Notes: a model not told the origin generated them from the letters alone. Positions 42,358-53,439 are shown, numbered from the stretch's first letter. The stretch: 64,000 nt of DNA from Gnetum montanum (GCA_015680685.1 MNCI01020931.1:1-64000), one strand, 5' to 3'. A program made the numbers and translations.

Positions 42358-43345
42358 TGATGAGTGGCGAGGTACCCCTACACTCAACCATACAAAACGA
42401 GCGTAGCATGCGCTGTCTTCCCGAACTTCGCAGATTAAATGCCTAAACGCCATAAGGAACACTTGGGGTTAATCGTTCGTTGTCTTCCCAGGCTTGCTTG
42501 TATGTGTCACGATGTATGGTTAAGCAAGTCTGAGGTATATGATTTTTTTGGTATTTTTCGATTTTATCCTATGCTAAGAGGTAAAGGGTTGAGAAACTAA
42601 AACTAACTCTAACTACAGCACTAAGTCCTAGCGTCAGCATCCGTTCCCACTTGCCGTACACACCCTGAACTGTGCAACTGTGGCTACCAAACGCTAATCG
42701 TTACTGGGATTACCACACGTAACGCACGTGCTCGAAGCGGTCGTACTGAGGCACCTAACTAACCTAAGTGTGACAAGCAGCCGATTCCTTGACTAGCCGT
42801 ACACATCCGTAGATGCTCGTAATCAAGTCGTACTTGTCCCACGTTCTAGGAGGTAAGGGTGAGAGAATCTAATCGCGATGAGTAGCCGATTCCTTGGCTA
42901 GCCGTACACATTCATCAATGCTCGTAACCAAGTCGTACTCATGCCGCGTTACTAGGAAAGCAGTAAATAACATTAAATAAACCTATCCATGCACTGCAAG
43001 GTTTATCCACAAAGCTCATCTTTATTGCCGTACACAACTTGCGTTCAGGTACAAAGCTGCTCGAATAAAGAACCGTTCACTTGGGGGACTCCTACTGCGG
43101 GCACATGGAAAATATTCTATCTCTGGGGTGATCAATCAGCCAGAGCTTCACTAATTTATGCCTATGATCAATGAGGGAAGTTCCACCTCTTATTTATAGA
43201 TATGGTGGCGAACCGCGATATCACGTACGCGATATTGCAGGGAAGGATGCGATATCGTGTACACGATATCACAGGGGATGTGATATCACGTCAGACGTGA
43301 TATCGCGTATGCGATATCTCGGCCTGTGTAATTCACGTCTCATCA
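42358..43345 (-). repeat. A2 3' LTR
   Basis: 988 bp, TGATGAGTGG to CTCATCA. It carries an internal duplication of about 100 bp (TAGCCGTACACAT repeated near 42800 and 42900). Six GATATC words and one GATATT sit in 115 bp of U3 (43214-43319), upstream of the minus-strand TATA (CTATAAATAAG near 43190). Confidence 0.9.
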
Positions 43346-43361
43346 TACCCCCATGACTGAA
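43346..43361 (-). promoter_or_regulatory. A2 polypurine tract
   Basis: Minus strand TTCAGTCATGGGGGTA abuts the 3' LTR, identical to A1. Confidence 0.8.
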
Positions 43362-45480
43362 TGAAAACTCGTCCTTGAGTTCCTTACAATAATATCAGGT
43401 AGGTATGGGATTATTAGGGGAAATGGAACTAATGGAATGACATGTGAACGGTTCATTATTACAAGACTTGACACAACTGGTGTTCATGACAACAAGGGTG
43501 AACACCTTATTACAATGACATCAGGCCACATTTGGCAACTGAGAGAAAAGAGGAGAGAGAATAGAAGAGGAGAAGAGAGAAGAGTCTTGCTGCTACCAAT
43601 GCCTAGATTGTGCCTTCCGTTGTCCATCCGTAAGCGCATCATCAATCTTGCTCCTTGCATAGCTGCTTCAGCACTGCTCCATTCCAAGTGTTTGCTCCAG
43701 ATCCGGTTTGTTGTTGTATGATTACCATCTGCGCACACAACACAATCATATATTAGCAAGGGTAATTGAATCATTAAGTAAATAATGCCTTGCTTCGATG
43801 TAGGTTCATTGGCTAGGTTGTGGTATGGCTGATATGGATCTAGGAATATGTAGATGATGACTACCAAAGGTGTAGGGGTTAGGAAGAGAAACGAAAAAAT
43901 TTGAGGCTTAGGAGAAAAATCGAAAAAGCAGGCCCCGTACCCCCATGACTAATTGCGAACCTCCGGTAGTGTTAGAATGGAGAAAAAAAAGAGTAAGAAA
44001 GATAGGTAAAAAGGGAAAACTATGGCATCGATGAAAGGGATGTCAAGATGGAAATGAACAAAAATAAAATTAATTGTAAAATGTTAAGGAGAAGAAGTTA
44101 ACTAATGTTCCAAATAGGAGTGTCAGTGGGTCCTCCCCAAGGCAGGCCCATGCCCTTAATGCCCTGACAATCCCACATTCAAAGAGTCCGTGGGCTCTAG
44201 GAATGTCCTTTGGAACAAGAGTTAAAGTCTTGACCGCAAGAATTTACCAAAAAGAAAATAATGCATCAACCAAAATATACACTAATGATACAACTAGAAA
44301 TGAGGTGAACGATGGAGAGAAGGATGGAAAGAAGAGGATGGAATGGAATCCCAAGGACAAGGTGGTGTACAGCCCCTTGTGTGTTTTATGGTTAATGTGA
44401 CTTGGCAAATCTCATTCCAACTCCGGGCACAAACCAACCACTTTCAGTGACTTTGCATCAATGCATTTGGTTAAACCATCCACTGGGATAACAAGGATGC
44501 ATCTTCAAAGAGCCACCACCATTCTGACGAAATAAGGAGGCAATGGGAAGCGAGAAGGGCCTTAGTTAGAGGGAACACTTTGGTTCCATAACCAGTGCTT
44601 TCCACCCAAAGTTATTCCGTCTAAGGGGTATGCTTTGAATCCTCACTTTGGTTTTTTTTTTGTGTTTTGTGTTTTGTGTTTTTATGTGTGGGGACCACAC
44701 CATGCAAAGACTTCTTATTTTTATTGCCTCAGCTTCCGATTATTGGGTAACCTTCGAATGATAAGAAAACTCAAGAAGAAAACATCCAAGCACCCAAGTG
44801 AATGACCAACACAAAAGCACCAAGTTCCCTTGAAGTCACACCCTGTACAATCCGTGAGTCCTTCCTTAGTTTGAGAAGTACCCAGTCACCGATTCCTTAA
44901 AGTTCTTATTAGAAGGGAACTGTACATTTCCAAGCCAAAGGAAACCATAGAAGTTGGTGGATGGATGGGTGAAGTGATCTCATTGCCTACCATATCAAAA
45001 GAAACATACCTTAGTATCAACATTGTAACTTGAAGGTAAAAACCAAACATTAGCAATCAATGAAAAATAGTTCATACCATCGGCCTGAACACTTATTGGG
45101 TGACGAACTTACATGGTGGATGACACACACACACACACAAAATACAAAAGTATAATGATGGTGTAAAAAAAAACAGGAAAAGTTAAAGAAATTTGTAAAA
45201 CAAAAATGTGTAAAACAAAAACTGAAAAAGAACTGAGGGCCCCATATGGTTAGCATAGGTGGCCATCTCCCCCATGACTGAGTTGTAAGGGAGAGATCCA
45301 AAATAGTGAGCGCCTATTTAAATTTCTAAGAAGTGCCCAACTTCTCCCAATTGATGATTTTAAGTTGAGGGGTGGAAGTTGGTGACGCTCATATTCCAAT
45401 GCGTCTATGCCACAGTTGTTGGCATGAGTTTCCTTAGTTCGTTTCATGCATATTTTTCTGCTCCTACAAGAATTTTTCAA
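43362..45480 (-). other. A2 3' non-coding region
   Basis: Collinear with A1 5149-7288. It has polypurine-like motifs at 43938-43952 and 45266-45281, the conserved block at 44125-44205, and the T-rich tract with CACACCATG at 44650-44705. Open frames here differ between copies and are not taken as genes. Confidence 0.7.
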
Positions 45481-46299
45481 TCATGGGGTGTCTACTACTT
45501 CTTGTGTGGTTGCTACATACAGGCATCTTTGTTGCAGAGTTTCTTGGGCACACCTGTTACATGGAGACATTTCCTCCATGTCATCACCCGATGAATCACT
45601 GTATGTGATGCATGGAACTATCCTCTTCTCGATCTTTCCACATATGTTTATCTTAGAGATTTCCAAGGAAAGATCGCGGATCCTAAGGCATGCGTCTACT
45701 GTGCTTAGCCATGCCCTTCCCATTATAATTGGGAAGTCCCCTTCGTTGTTGTTCACTTCGATCACCAGAAAGTCAGCTGGGTAGGACCAACCACACACAG
45801 TGGTAATAACATCCTCCACCAATCCTAAGGGAATGGTGATGGACTGGTCTGCCAGCTCTAGTTGGATGTTGCTCTTCTTAAGTTGTGGCAGGTTCCAGGC
45901 GTGATACATCTTTTGCAAAATTAAGTTGACTCTGGAACCTGAGTCAAGAAGAGCTCGATGTGGTGCATTTCCAGTGATCTGTAAATAAATAAAGGGACTC
46001 CCAGGGTCAGTTAGTTTCCTGGGAAGGTGGCCTACCTTGATCCAGTCAGTTACGGTATGTGTTAACATAACCAAATGCATTACACTCCTTTGGACTGAAG
46101 GGTTCTCCGAAGCATTAGTGGTTAGAGGCCTATACATGTACCCATCCGCTTGTTGTTGCGAGAGTTTGTCTGGGCTCCTAGTTCTGAAAAAGGATCTCTT
46201 CTTTGTACAGTTGTCGCCAGAACTAGCACCCAGTTGGATATTTACATGTTGAATATTTACATCTCTCGCGGCGTTACATTGCTGTGGTTGGGTAGGCAA
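45481..46299 (-). CDS. A2 protease with N-terminal linker
   Basis: 272-codon open frame. A Gln/Ser-rich linker is followed by a conserved VTDWIKVGHLPRKLTDPGS, the active site ALLDSGSRVNLIL (about residue 125), NIQLELADQSITIPLGLVED, ADFLVIEVNNN, FPIIMGRAWLSTVDACL and the C-terminal CGKIEKRIVPCITYSD. The catalytic Asp-Ser-Gly is intact, unlike A1. After the domain a Cys-containing tail ends at 45481. It belongs to a gag-pro polyprotein with the gag frame to its right, separated by a stop or two. Confidence 0.85.
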   Translation of the reverse strand: MPTQPQQCNAARDVNIQHVNIQLGASSGDNCTKKRSFFRTRSPDKLSQQQADGYMYRPLTTNASENPSVQRSVMHLVMLTHTVTDWIKVGHLPRKLTDPGSPFIYLQITGNAPHRALLDSGSRVNLILQKMYHAWNLPQLKKSNIQLELADQSITIPLGLVEDVITTVCGWSYPADFLVIEVNNNEGDFPIIMGRAWLSTVDACLRIRDLSLEISKINICGKIEKRIVPCITYSDSSGDDMEEMSPCNRCAQETLQQRCLYVATTQEVVDTP

Positions 46300-46500
46300 T
46301 TCCCCTTACATTGTTGGAATAGGTTGTATGGGAACTACAGGAGCAAGAGGTGCGGGTGGAGTTAGAAGATGGACTAAATGTGAGATGTCTCCCAGAGGAG
46401 AAGGAGTCCTTCTAAAGTACTCCAGAGCTTGGTAGTGACGTTGGGGGGTAGTGTGACCCATAGAGTCACCTGGAGAAACTGGTTGCTACACATAATAGCC

Positions 46501-48597
46501 CTAAGGATCAGGTTGCTGGTAAGGGTATTGATGTGTTGGCGGTGGCATCCCCCATGACTGTGGGTATTGCCACTGCTGATGTTGTCCAATGGGCTGTGGA
46601 GGTATTCCACTTGGATAATATGTTAAGGGTTGTTGCAACTGCCTTGGGTTACCTTGTGGATAAGGTAACCTTTGGGGTGTCTGCAGTTGATTAAGTCTTG
46701 GATTTAATGCATACACCCCAGACTCCTGCAGATGTGAGATAATTGGGCAACATCCCTTAGGATGGTCATAGTAGCAGACCTCACATCTACTATCATTGTC
46801 TGAATCAGAATTTACAGCCTCATCAGAGATAGGAATTTTCCCCTTACCCTTGTTATGTGCAGGGCTTAAGTTTCTCTGCTTAGTTTTGCCTTTGTCACTA
46901 CCTTGCTCTACCTTAGACTCTTCTACGATTTTCAAGACTGTTTCTATTCTTGAGTCTAAGGAATCCCACATTTGGTCTACCTTAGCTGATACCTCGGTTG
47001 TTAACTTTTGGATCGGCATGGTTTTCCGATTCACCAACTCTTCGAGTGGTGACTCATCCTCCTCATCACAGAATTTCACTCCCTTCTTGCGAAGGGAGGG
47101 ATCGCGATTGTATTCTTCCGCACTTTCTCTCTTCCGTAGCTCACCCTCTTCTTGCGCTACTTGTTCCAACAAACTTTCAACTTCATGGGCTCTTAGTTGG
47201 GAGAGTCTCCCTTGGGCGTAAGTCCCAAGAGTTCTTCTCATTTCATTCCGTAGCCCATCCACGATGTGGCGAAGTTGATCCCATTTAGCGTACCCATGGT
47301 CCGAGCAACGATGTAGCAGTGTATAGTAATGGGTCATGGCAGCATCCAAGGGTTCATAAGTACCTTGTTTCCAGCCTTGGATCTACTTACGCAAATTGGA
47401 CACTCTGGAGTACGTCTGATATTTGTTGTTGAACAATTCAAGCATCGTACTCCACCTCCTAATGGTTTTCGGTTCTAAGGACTAGTACCAGCTTTCTGCT
47501 TCTTTGGTGAGTGTCCTTGGGAACAACTTGAGCTTCTACCACTCATTATATATATTTTGCAAGGCATAGGCATCGTGGAATGCTTGTAAATGATGTTGAG
47601 GATTAGCGTTGTATCCCCCTTCAAAATGTGGGATATTATTTATGTCCAAACGCTTGATCCTGCTATCCTTTAAGTGCCTTGTGGGGATCCTAACTACCTC
47701 TGTGATATCGAGCATGCTTCGGGTTGCGAGTAGGGGTTCATCATGATCATTTCTTTCATGATGTCTATGATGTCTTCATGCTGGTTCCCTACTTTCCCTA
47801 CGTCCTTTCCCTTGTCCTAACTTCTCTCGACCTTCTTGTTGAGGTATTTCATCTTCCTTTTTACTTTTACCCTCTCTGTTATACTCAAGATGGTTGCACC
47901 CAGATGTGAAAGGAGAGTGTGAATGGTGAGATGAAGGATAAGAGGAAGGGGATCCATCACCATGGTGATGTTTCTTACCTTCTCTTCGACTGCTTCAGCC
48001 CCTATCATTGTAACGATCTAAGCGCCCGTCCTTAGTGTCAGTGGTTGTTCCTGCCATGAACAGTTGGTGCTCACGGGGATCAGAGCCTGTAGCATGTACA
48101 GTTGATCAAAGGCCCTGATGCCTAACCTCTTCACCATTGTGAGGAGGAGGAACATCATTTTCTAAGAAACCCGTTATGAGGGGTTCCTCGTCTCCTATTT
48201 CACTAAGGACATGGGGGACCTTGCCCTTCAATAATGAATGTTGGCACTCCTGCCTTTCATCCCGAATACATTGGGCATTTGTGGGATGATAATCCCTCAT
48301 GTCATAATCTTCCGCAATGTATTCAGCGTAATAATCTTGCATGCCAATCTGTACCAAGGCACGGAAAAGCATGTGAGAGATTGATCGATCTGGGGGTAAC
48401 ACAATGTTACCTTGCAAATCTCTCCATCGCAGTTGTTCGTCTTGGTGGAGTATAAAAGTAAAGTTGGGGATATACTCATCGAGATGAGTATAAACTATCT
48501 TATACTATTTAGGACTTGGTTGATTTTGGTTATGCATGTGATGCTGACTGTCTTCTGTGTTGTCCTTAGGTGAGTTGATTTTGTGAGAAGAAGCCAT
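46501..48597 (-). pseudogene. A2 gag
   Basis: Starts at the ATG whose complement ends at 48597 (MASSHKINSP). Order: NFTFILHQDEQLRWRDLQGN (about 48420-48470), a 103-codon open piece to 48106, a His/Ser/Arg-rich linker (about 47800-48000), the capsid core NNIPHFEGGYNANPQHHLQA and EAESWY (about 47480-47650), then a clean 282-codon frame (46501-47349) with HRCSDHGYAKWDQLRHIVDG, a Glu-rich helix, SPLEELVNRKTMPIQKL, CEVCYYDHPKGCCPIISHLQ (possible Cys/His knuckle) and a Pro/Gln tail. Few stops interrupt it. Confidence 0.85.
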
Positions 48598-48720
48598 TCT
48601 AATGGTGTGCTGTTTACCATTATTTATGTTCTTTAATTAACTGATTAACCTGAGGATTCACTAGAGCTCACAACGATGTGAGTGATATCCCTTATGTTCT
48701 AATTGGTGAAAAAACACTTA

Positions 48721-48740
48721 GTCCCCGGCATCGGCGCCAA
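48721..48740 (-). promoter_or_regulatory. A2 primer-binding site, tRNA-Asp type
   Basis: The plus strand reads GTCCCCGGCATCGGCGCCAA against the 5' LTR. It matches the tRNA-Asp 3' end plus CCA except at two positions. Confidence 0.85.
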
Positions 48741-49440
48741 TGATGAGTGGCGAGGTACCCCTACACTCAACCATACAAAACGAGCGTAGCACGCGCGATC
48801 CGGTCGAACTCCGCAAACTAAATGCCTAAACGCCACAAGGAACACTTGGGGTTAATCGTTCGCTGTCTTCCCAGGCTTGCTTGTATGTTTCATGGTGTAT
48901 GGTTAAGCAAGTTTGAGGTATATGATTTTTTTGGTATTTTTCGGTTTTCTCCTATGCTAAGAGGTAAAGGGTTCAGAAACTAAAACTAACTCTAACTACA
49001 GCACTAAGTCCTAGCGTCAGCATCCATTCCCATTTGCCATACACACCCTAAACTATGCAATTGTGGCTACCAAATGCTAATCGTTACTGGGATCACCACA
49101 CGTACCACACGTGCTCGAAGCAGTCGTACTGAGGCACTTAACTAACCTAAGTGTGACAAGCAGCTAATTCCTTGACTAGCCGTACACATCCGTAGATGCT
49201 TGTAATCAAGTCGTACTTGTCCCACGTTCTAGGAGGAAAGGGTTGAGAGAAACTAATCGCGATGAATAGTCAATTTCTTGGCTATCCGTACATGTTCGTC
49301 AATGCTCGTAACCAAGTCGTACTCATGCCGCGTTACTAGGAAAGTAGTAAATAACATTAATTAAACCTATCCATGCACTACAAGGTTTATCCACAAAGCT
49401 CATCTTTATTGCTGTACACAACTTGCGTTCAGGTACAAAG
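48741..49440 (-). repeat. A2 5' LTR, truncated
   Basis: 700 bp matching 42358-43057. The GATATC-rich U3 end and the TATA box are missing. The cut lies in ACAAAGCT, shared with the T2 LTR. Confidence 0.9.
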
Positions 49441-49990
49441 CTTGCAGAGATGCTTCCATTTATGAAGTTGGAAAACACATCCATGTCCTACATATTTGGC
49501 CAGAAGTTCACCAAATTGACTGGTAAAGTTCCAATTAACATGTTCTGGTAAAGACGTAGTTCCTATAAGACAGAGCAATTGGACAGAGCTTCCAAGATAA
49601 GAACGGGTGCTGACGTCGTCTTCACTTATGAAATAGTATTTCCTCACATTCAAGTAAACCATGTGACTACAGAATTTTCCTATCCAAGAAGAAGGTGTTA
49701 TGCCCGTCAATCCATTATGTGTAAAGTCGAATTGGGAGAGATTGGCGAGTGACACTGGAATGTCCCTGCTAAATTGGTCAAAAGCGAAGCTCAAAAATTA
49801 CAGTTTGCAGAAGCTGCCTATCCAGGAAAGAAGACGACCATAGAAATTATTTTCAGTTAATTTTAGGTTGATGAGAGCCATAAGGTTGCTTATGCAGGAG
49901 CCTGAAATGGCAACAGAAGTAGAGCGTGGTTCAAAGAGACCTCCAACGCACCGTATCTAGAGGTTCAGCACCAGACACGCAAGACAGTGC
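49441..49990 (-). pseudogene. LRR receptor-like fragment in T2 3' LTR
   Basis: Second copy of the antisense LRR sequence, split from its end (41952-42357) by A2. The open 121-codon piece (49429-49794) keeps FSRDIPVSLANLSQF and DFTHNGLTGITPSSW. Substitutions relative to the 5' copy are scattered, as in unselected sequence. Confidence 0.85.
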
Positions 49991-50333
49991 CTAGGGTTTG
50001 ATCCTGACGAAACCCTCCATCATCGAATGCATTACTTACCTTCCTATGCACTGGAAGAGGGATCTCTTACAGCAATGGCAGCTATGCCTGTGTTTATTGA
50101 GCATTTCTGTAGCACTAAGCACGCACGTGCGAGTCAACACCAGGGCCTTGCTCCATAGCACGTGGGCGGAGGACAAGGAAGACAGCAGCGAAGCAAAAAC
50201 CGATTTTCAGGAATGAACACAGCTCAACAGAAAATAATTTTCAAACGAAACATGATTTATAGAGGTCAAATCGATAACTTAATCTAGCTCCAGGGTTATC
50301 AGGACCTAGTGACTTGGAGCTTCTCTGAATACC

Positions 50334-50747
50334 ATGAAATTAAAGGATGCTAATGCTGGGGTACTCTCAAATTTTGAAGTTCTCAAATTGTTACAATTCA
50401 GAGGAGCTACTCAAGATCCCTTAGGCTCTATAGGCTCTACAGCTCCTTCAGAGTGCAAGGTTTTTGATTATCTAGTACAGTCTACAGCATGTGAGCAAAA
50501 TGAGAAATCGGTTAGAGAGTTCTTAGAAACAGTAAAACAATTTGAAATTACCAAGGCAGAGAAGCTTCAAGTTTTAAATCTTAGACCTACTACAGCAGTT
50601 GAAGTTCATATGATAAATGAGGATTGTGAAGAGCGAATGTTAGAAGATTCTGTTCAAGAATTTATTTCCACCGTGAAGAGAATACTGCCTAGTTCCCCTC
50701 CAAAGACGGAAGATGAAAACGTTGTTGAGAAAGTGCAGAGAAGATGA
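50334..50747 (+). CDS. RPC9: RPC9/CRCP-like frame in T2 3' LTR
   Basis: Second complete 137-codon frame, same start and stop as the copy at 37418-37831. By my count 17 of 414 bases differ: 14 change 13 amino acids and three are silent. The family blocks persist (KDANAGVLSNFEVLKLL, ITKAEKLQVLNLRPTTAVEV, EEFISTVKRILP-like end). Here the motif keeps the Glu of KAEKLQ seen in CRCP, while the 5' copy has KAKKLQ, so this copy is closer to the ancestor at that residue. No stop has arisen in either copy. Confidence 0.9.
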   Translation: MKLKDANAGVLSNFEVLKLLQFRGATQDPLGSIGSTAPSECKVFDYLVQSTACEQNEKSVREFLETVKQFEITKAEKLQVLNLRPTTAVEVHMINEDCEERMLEDSVQEFISTVKRILPSSPPKTEDENVVEKVQRR

Positions 50748-52158
50748 AGATGGAATCGGCCCTGATATAACTTCGGTTGTATACGCATACATATATCAAA
50801 TCCATGGTTACTATCTCTATCACTACAAGGAAAATAAAATATTTTATGATTTAAAAAGGAAAAGACAGCTATGGAATATTTTTGTAACATCCTATAAAAG
50901 GAGACATTTGGCTATTATTCCTATGGAAGTTGTAACTTCCTATGATAGTTACAGCTATAATATTTATAATTAATTTTAATTTTGATTATCATGAAGACAC
51001 TTGTCAATTGTATCCTTTTTTATCTCTATGGTGGTTACAACCATCCAAGATTTTTTCTAACTTACCTAACTTGGTGGGCAAGTAACCTCCTAATTGGTTG
51101 GCCAAGTTACTTGGGAGAGAAGGTAGGTAAGATATTTTTGAATATGTAACTTACCTAACTACCTTTGAGCCCTATAAAAAGGCTTCAGGGGTCAAGGAGG
51201 AATATTAATTGGGGTCTCATACATCACACTTTTGAGAAGACATTGGGATCACACTTGGGCTCTCACTTGGAGACACACTTGAGGACTTGAGAAGAGCTTT
51301 GTAAAGAAGAAATTGTGAACGATTGCTTGTAAGATGGCTTGCTAGAGTAAAGATTTCAGCCTCTTTGTCATGGTCTTGTGAGTTATGGTCTTGTTTAGCT
51401 AGTGGTTTAGATAGTATCATCCTTGGCAAGTAATTTTGGGATTTTTAGATTGCTCTTACTGTTCTTGTTGCCCGATAGAAATTTCTATTAAAATTTTGCC
51501 ATAGAAGTGCTTCTATTTAAAAGCCTTAAGAGCATTTTAGTAGTAAATTTTGTTATTGTGCAACGTGTGGGAACTGCTATTGGGATTATTGTAAGAGAGC
51601 CTCTATCTGTAGTCACGCCATTGAACAATTCAGTAGTCAAGAGGGTTCAGAAAATCTTTGGTATTTTGATGGGACCAGAATAACTTCTTTTTATCTTTAA
51701 AGTGAATTTTCCATGGTATTTCAATCAGAAATTGTCAAGTTTTTCAAAGGTTCTATTTGAATGCAATTGTTGACATCTATTATCTAGTCAAAATGGAGTC
51801 TCGTACGTGGTAGTTTACGNAGTTGTGCTCAAATGTTTTTACAAAATTTTATTTGTTACAAGTAGGTATTATAAGGACCACATAGACTAGGCAGTTGAAC
51901 AAAATAGGAAATTTTCAACAACTCATAGTACTTGGCAAAGTTGGCTGAATCTCTTTAAAGTAAGTCATTTGTAGTTTACACACAATGCAATCGTTACATT
52001 TCTCACAACCACACGCCGCAACAGCGCACACACATACTCACATTAACTACTGAGTTTATTTGGAGGTATCTGGGCCTTGGTGTTGCCAGAGACTAGCAAG
52101 CACCTAAATCCTGTTCGAGGACACTCGTTGGAGATCACATCCCAAACGGTTGCCAACA

Positions 52159-52900
52159 CATTTGTTGACTAAGTGTTGGACACCATATCTGGGCATTTCT
52201 ATTACAATTTTTTGTATGGTTATAGTGGCTATAACCAAATCTAGATTGCACTAGAAGATCAAACCAAAATAACATTCACAAGTCCCTAGGAAACCTTTGC
52301 ATATTGCAATATGTCTTTTGGTCTTTGCAATGTTCTTACCACTTTCCAATGTATGGTCTTAAGTATCTTCTAGTAGCAATAGGTAGTGGAGTGGAAGTCA
52401 TGAGTGACTTCTCCCTTATGGTGCTACCTTTGAGCAAGTCTTAGACTACCTTAAGCAAGTACTAAAAATGTGTGTGGAAACAAATCTATAGCTCGATTGG
52501 CAAAAGAGCCATCTTATGGTCTAAGAAGCCATTGTATTGGGATACCAAATTTCATAGGAAGGGATTGAGGTAGACTGCAAAAATATAAGGATCATCTAAG
52601 AAATCACTTGTCAACCAAAAACTGTCAAAGATGTTTGATCATTTCTTGGACACACTACTTACTACCAATGATTCATAGATAATTTTTCTAAAGTTGCAAA
52701 ATCATTGGTCAAGCTAACAAAGAAAGAAGCTTCCTTCATCTGAACCAAGGAATGTGAAAATGCATTCCATATCCTCAAGCAAAAGCTCATAGAGAATCCA
52801 ATGCTATGAGCACCTAACTAGTCCAAACCATTTCATATCATAACAAATGCATCTAACTATGCCTTGGGAGATGTGTATACATAGTTGGATGATAAGAAAC
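52159..52900 (+). pseudogene. A3 reverse transcriptase, C-terminal part
   Basis: Directly continues the 35158-35964 piece after the CATTT duplication. It shows YSGYNQI, ALEDQTKITFTSP, TFAYCNMSFGLCNVLTTFQC (about 52270-52350), then the catalytic box, reduced to EVMSDFS where a YxDD-type MDDF is expected. The connection domain has FEQVLDYLKQVLKMCVETN and KTVKDV...FLGHTTYY. Multiple frameshifts and stops are present. Confidence 0.8.
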
Positions 52901-53344
52901 ATCCATAGTACATCCATTGCACAAGTCGAAGCATTGTGGGTGTACAACTGAATTACACTACCACAAAAAAAAAAAAGAACTGGAGGTGGTGTATGCTATA
53001 GAAAAGCTCAGGTACTATGTGCTTGGATATAAAGTGTTTGTGCATACTGATCACAATGCCATCTTCTTCCTCATGAATAGGTCAATGATGAGCCCCTCCG
53101 TTATATGGTGGCTAGTGATCGTCCAGGAATTCAATCTTACAAAGGTAGATCAAAAGGGGATTGAGAATGTGGTTGCTAATCACTTTTCTTGGTTACAATG
53201 GGATAACAAAGAGGAGGAGAGTTTACTCTTTGATCAATTTTCTGATGAACTCCTTTTTGCCATTGCAATAAATGACCAAATGCCTATAGAACCAAAATGG
53301 TATGATGGCATCCTCACTTATCTTCTCACTCAGGAGATGCCATA
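52840..53344 (+). pseudogene. A3 RNase H
   Basis: The 142-codon open piece holds KKKELEVVYAIEKLRYYVLG (with the catalytic Glu), YKVFVHTDHNAIFFLMNR (with the Asp of TDH), and VVANHFSWLQ, the family's usual ADxLSRL end with Asp changed to Asn. Just upstream, ITNASNYALGDVYTQLDD matches the first catalytic segment with its Asp replaced by Asn. It lies in normal order between RT and integrase. Confidence 0.8.
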
Positions 53345-53439
53345 AGATCTAGACCATAGGAAGAAATAATAGTTTCTTCACCAGGCTAAGCACTTCATAG
53401 AAATTGATGAACACCTTTATAAGGTGTGTGTTGATGGCC

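Larger units (their letters stand above)
42358..49440 (-). mobile_element. A2: Athila-like gag-pro element inserted in T2 3' LTR
   Basis: Minus-strand element, left LTR complete (42358-43345), right LTR cut short at about 49440. There is no target duplication: the right junction lies in a shared AAGCT where the A2 LTR and the T2 LTR agree, and about 24 bp of T2 LTR plus roughly 290 bp of A2 LTR are missing. Internal organisation equals A1: primer site, gag, protease, long non-coding 3' region, no pol. A2 is better preserved than A1 and is the youngest large insertion in this nest. Confidence 0.9.
35965..52158 (+). mobile_element. T2: Tat-like gag-pro element with host genes in its LTRs
   Basis: Plus-strand element beginning TGTTGGCACATT and ending TTGCCAACA, inserted in the RT of A3 with perfect duplication CATTT (35960-35964 and 52159-52163). 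The LTRs are over 3.3 kb: 35965-39337, and 41825-42357 plus 49441-52158 (split by A2). The internal part is only 39338-41824: primer site, gag, an assembly gap, protease, polypurine tract. No pol. Its gag and protease match T1, which does have pol remnants. Without A2 it would be roughly 9 kb, two thirds of it LTR. Confidence 0.95.
49441..52158 (+). repeat. T2 3' LTR, second part
   Basis: Matches 36522-39337. It has TATAAAAAG at 51173, one fewer short GTTGGGCAAG repeat than the 5' LTR, and a single N at 51820 where about 265 bp present in the 5' LTR are missing. It ends TTGCCAACA before the CATTT duplication. Confidence 0.95.

Noticed and set aside
44203-44400. 65-codon frame and similar short frames in the Athila 3' regions (for example 5325-5513, 43437-43721, 45379-45594, 46796-47221)
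   Set aside because: Not conserved between collinear copies or antisense to gag/pro. They are shadows.
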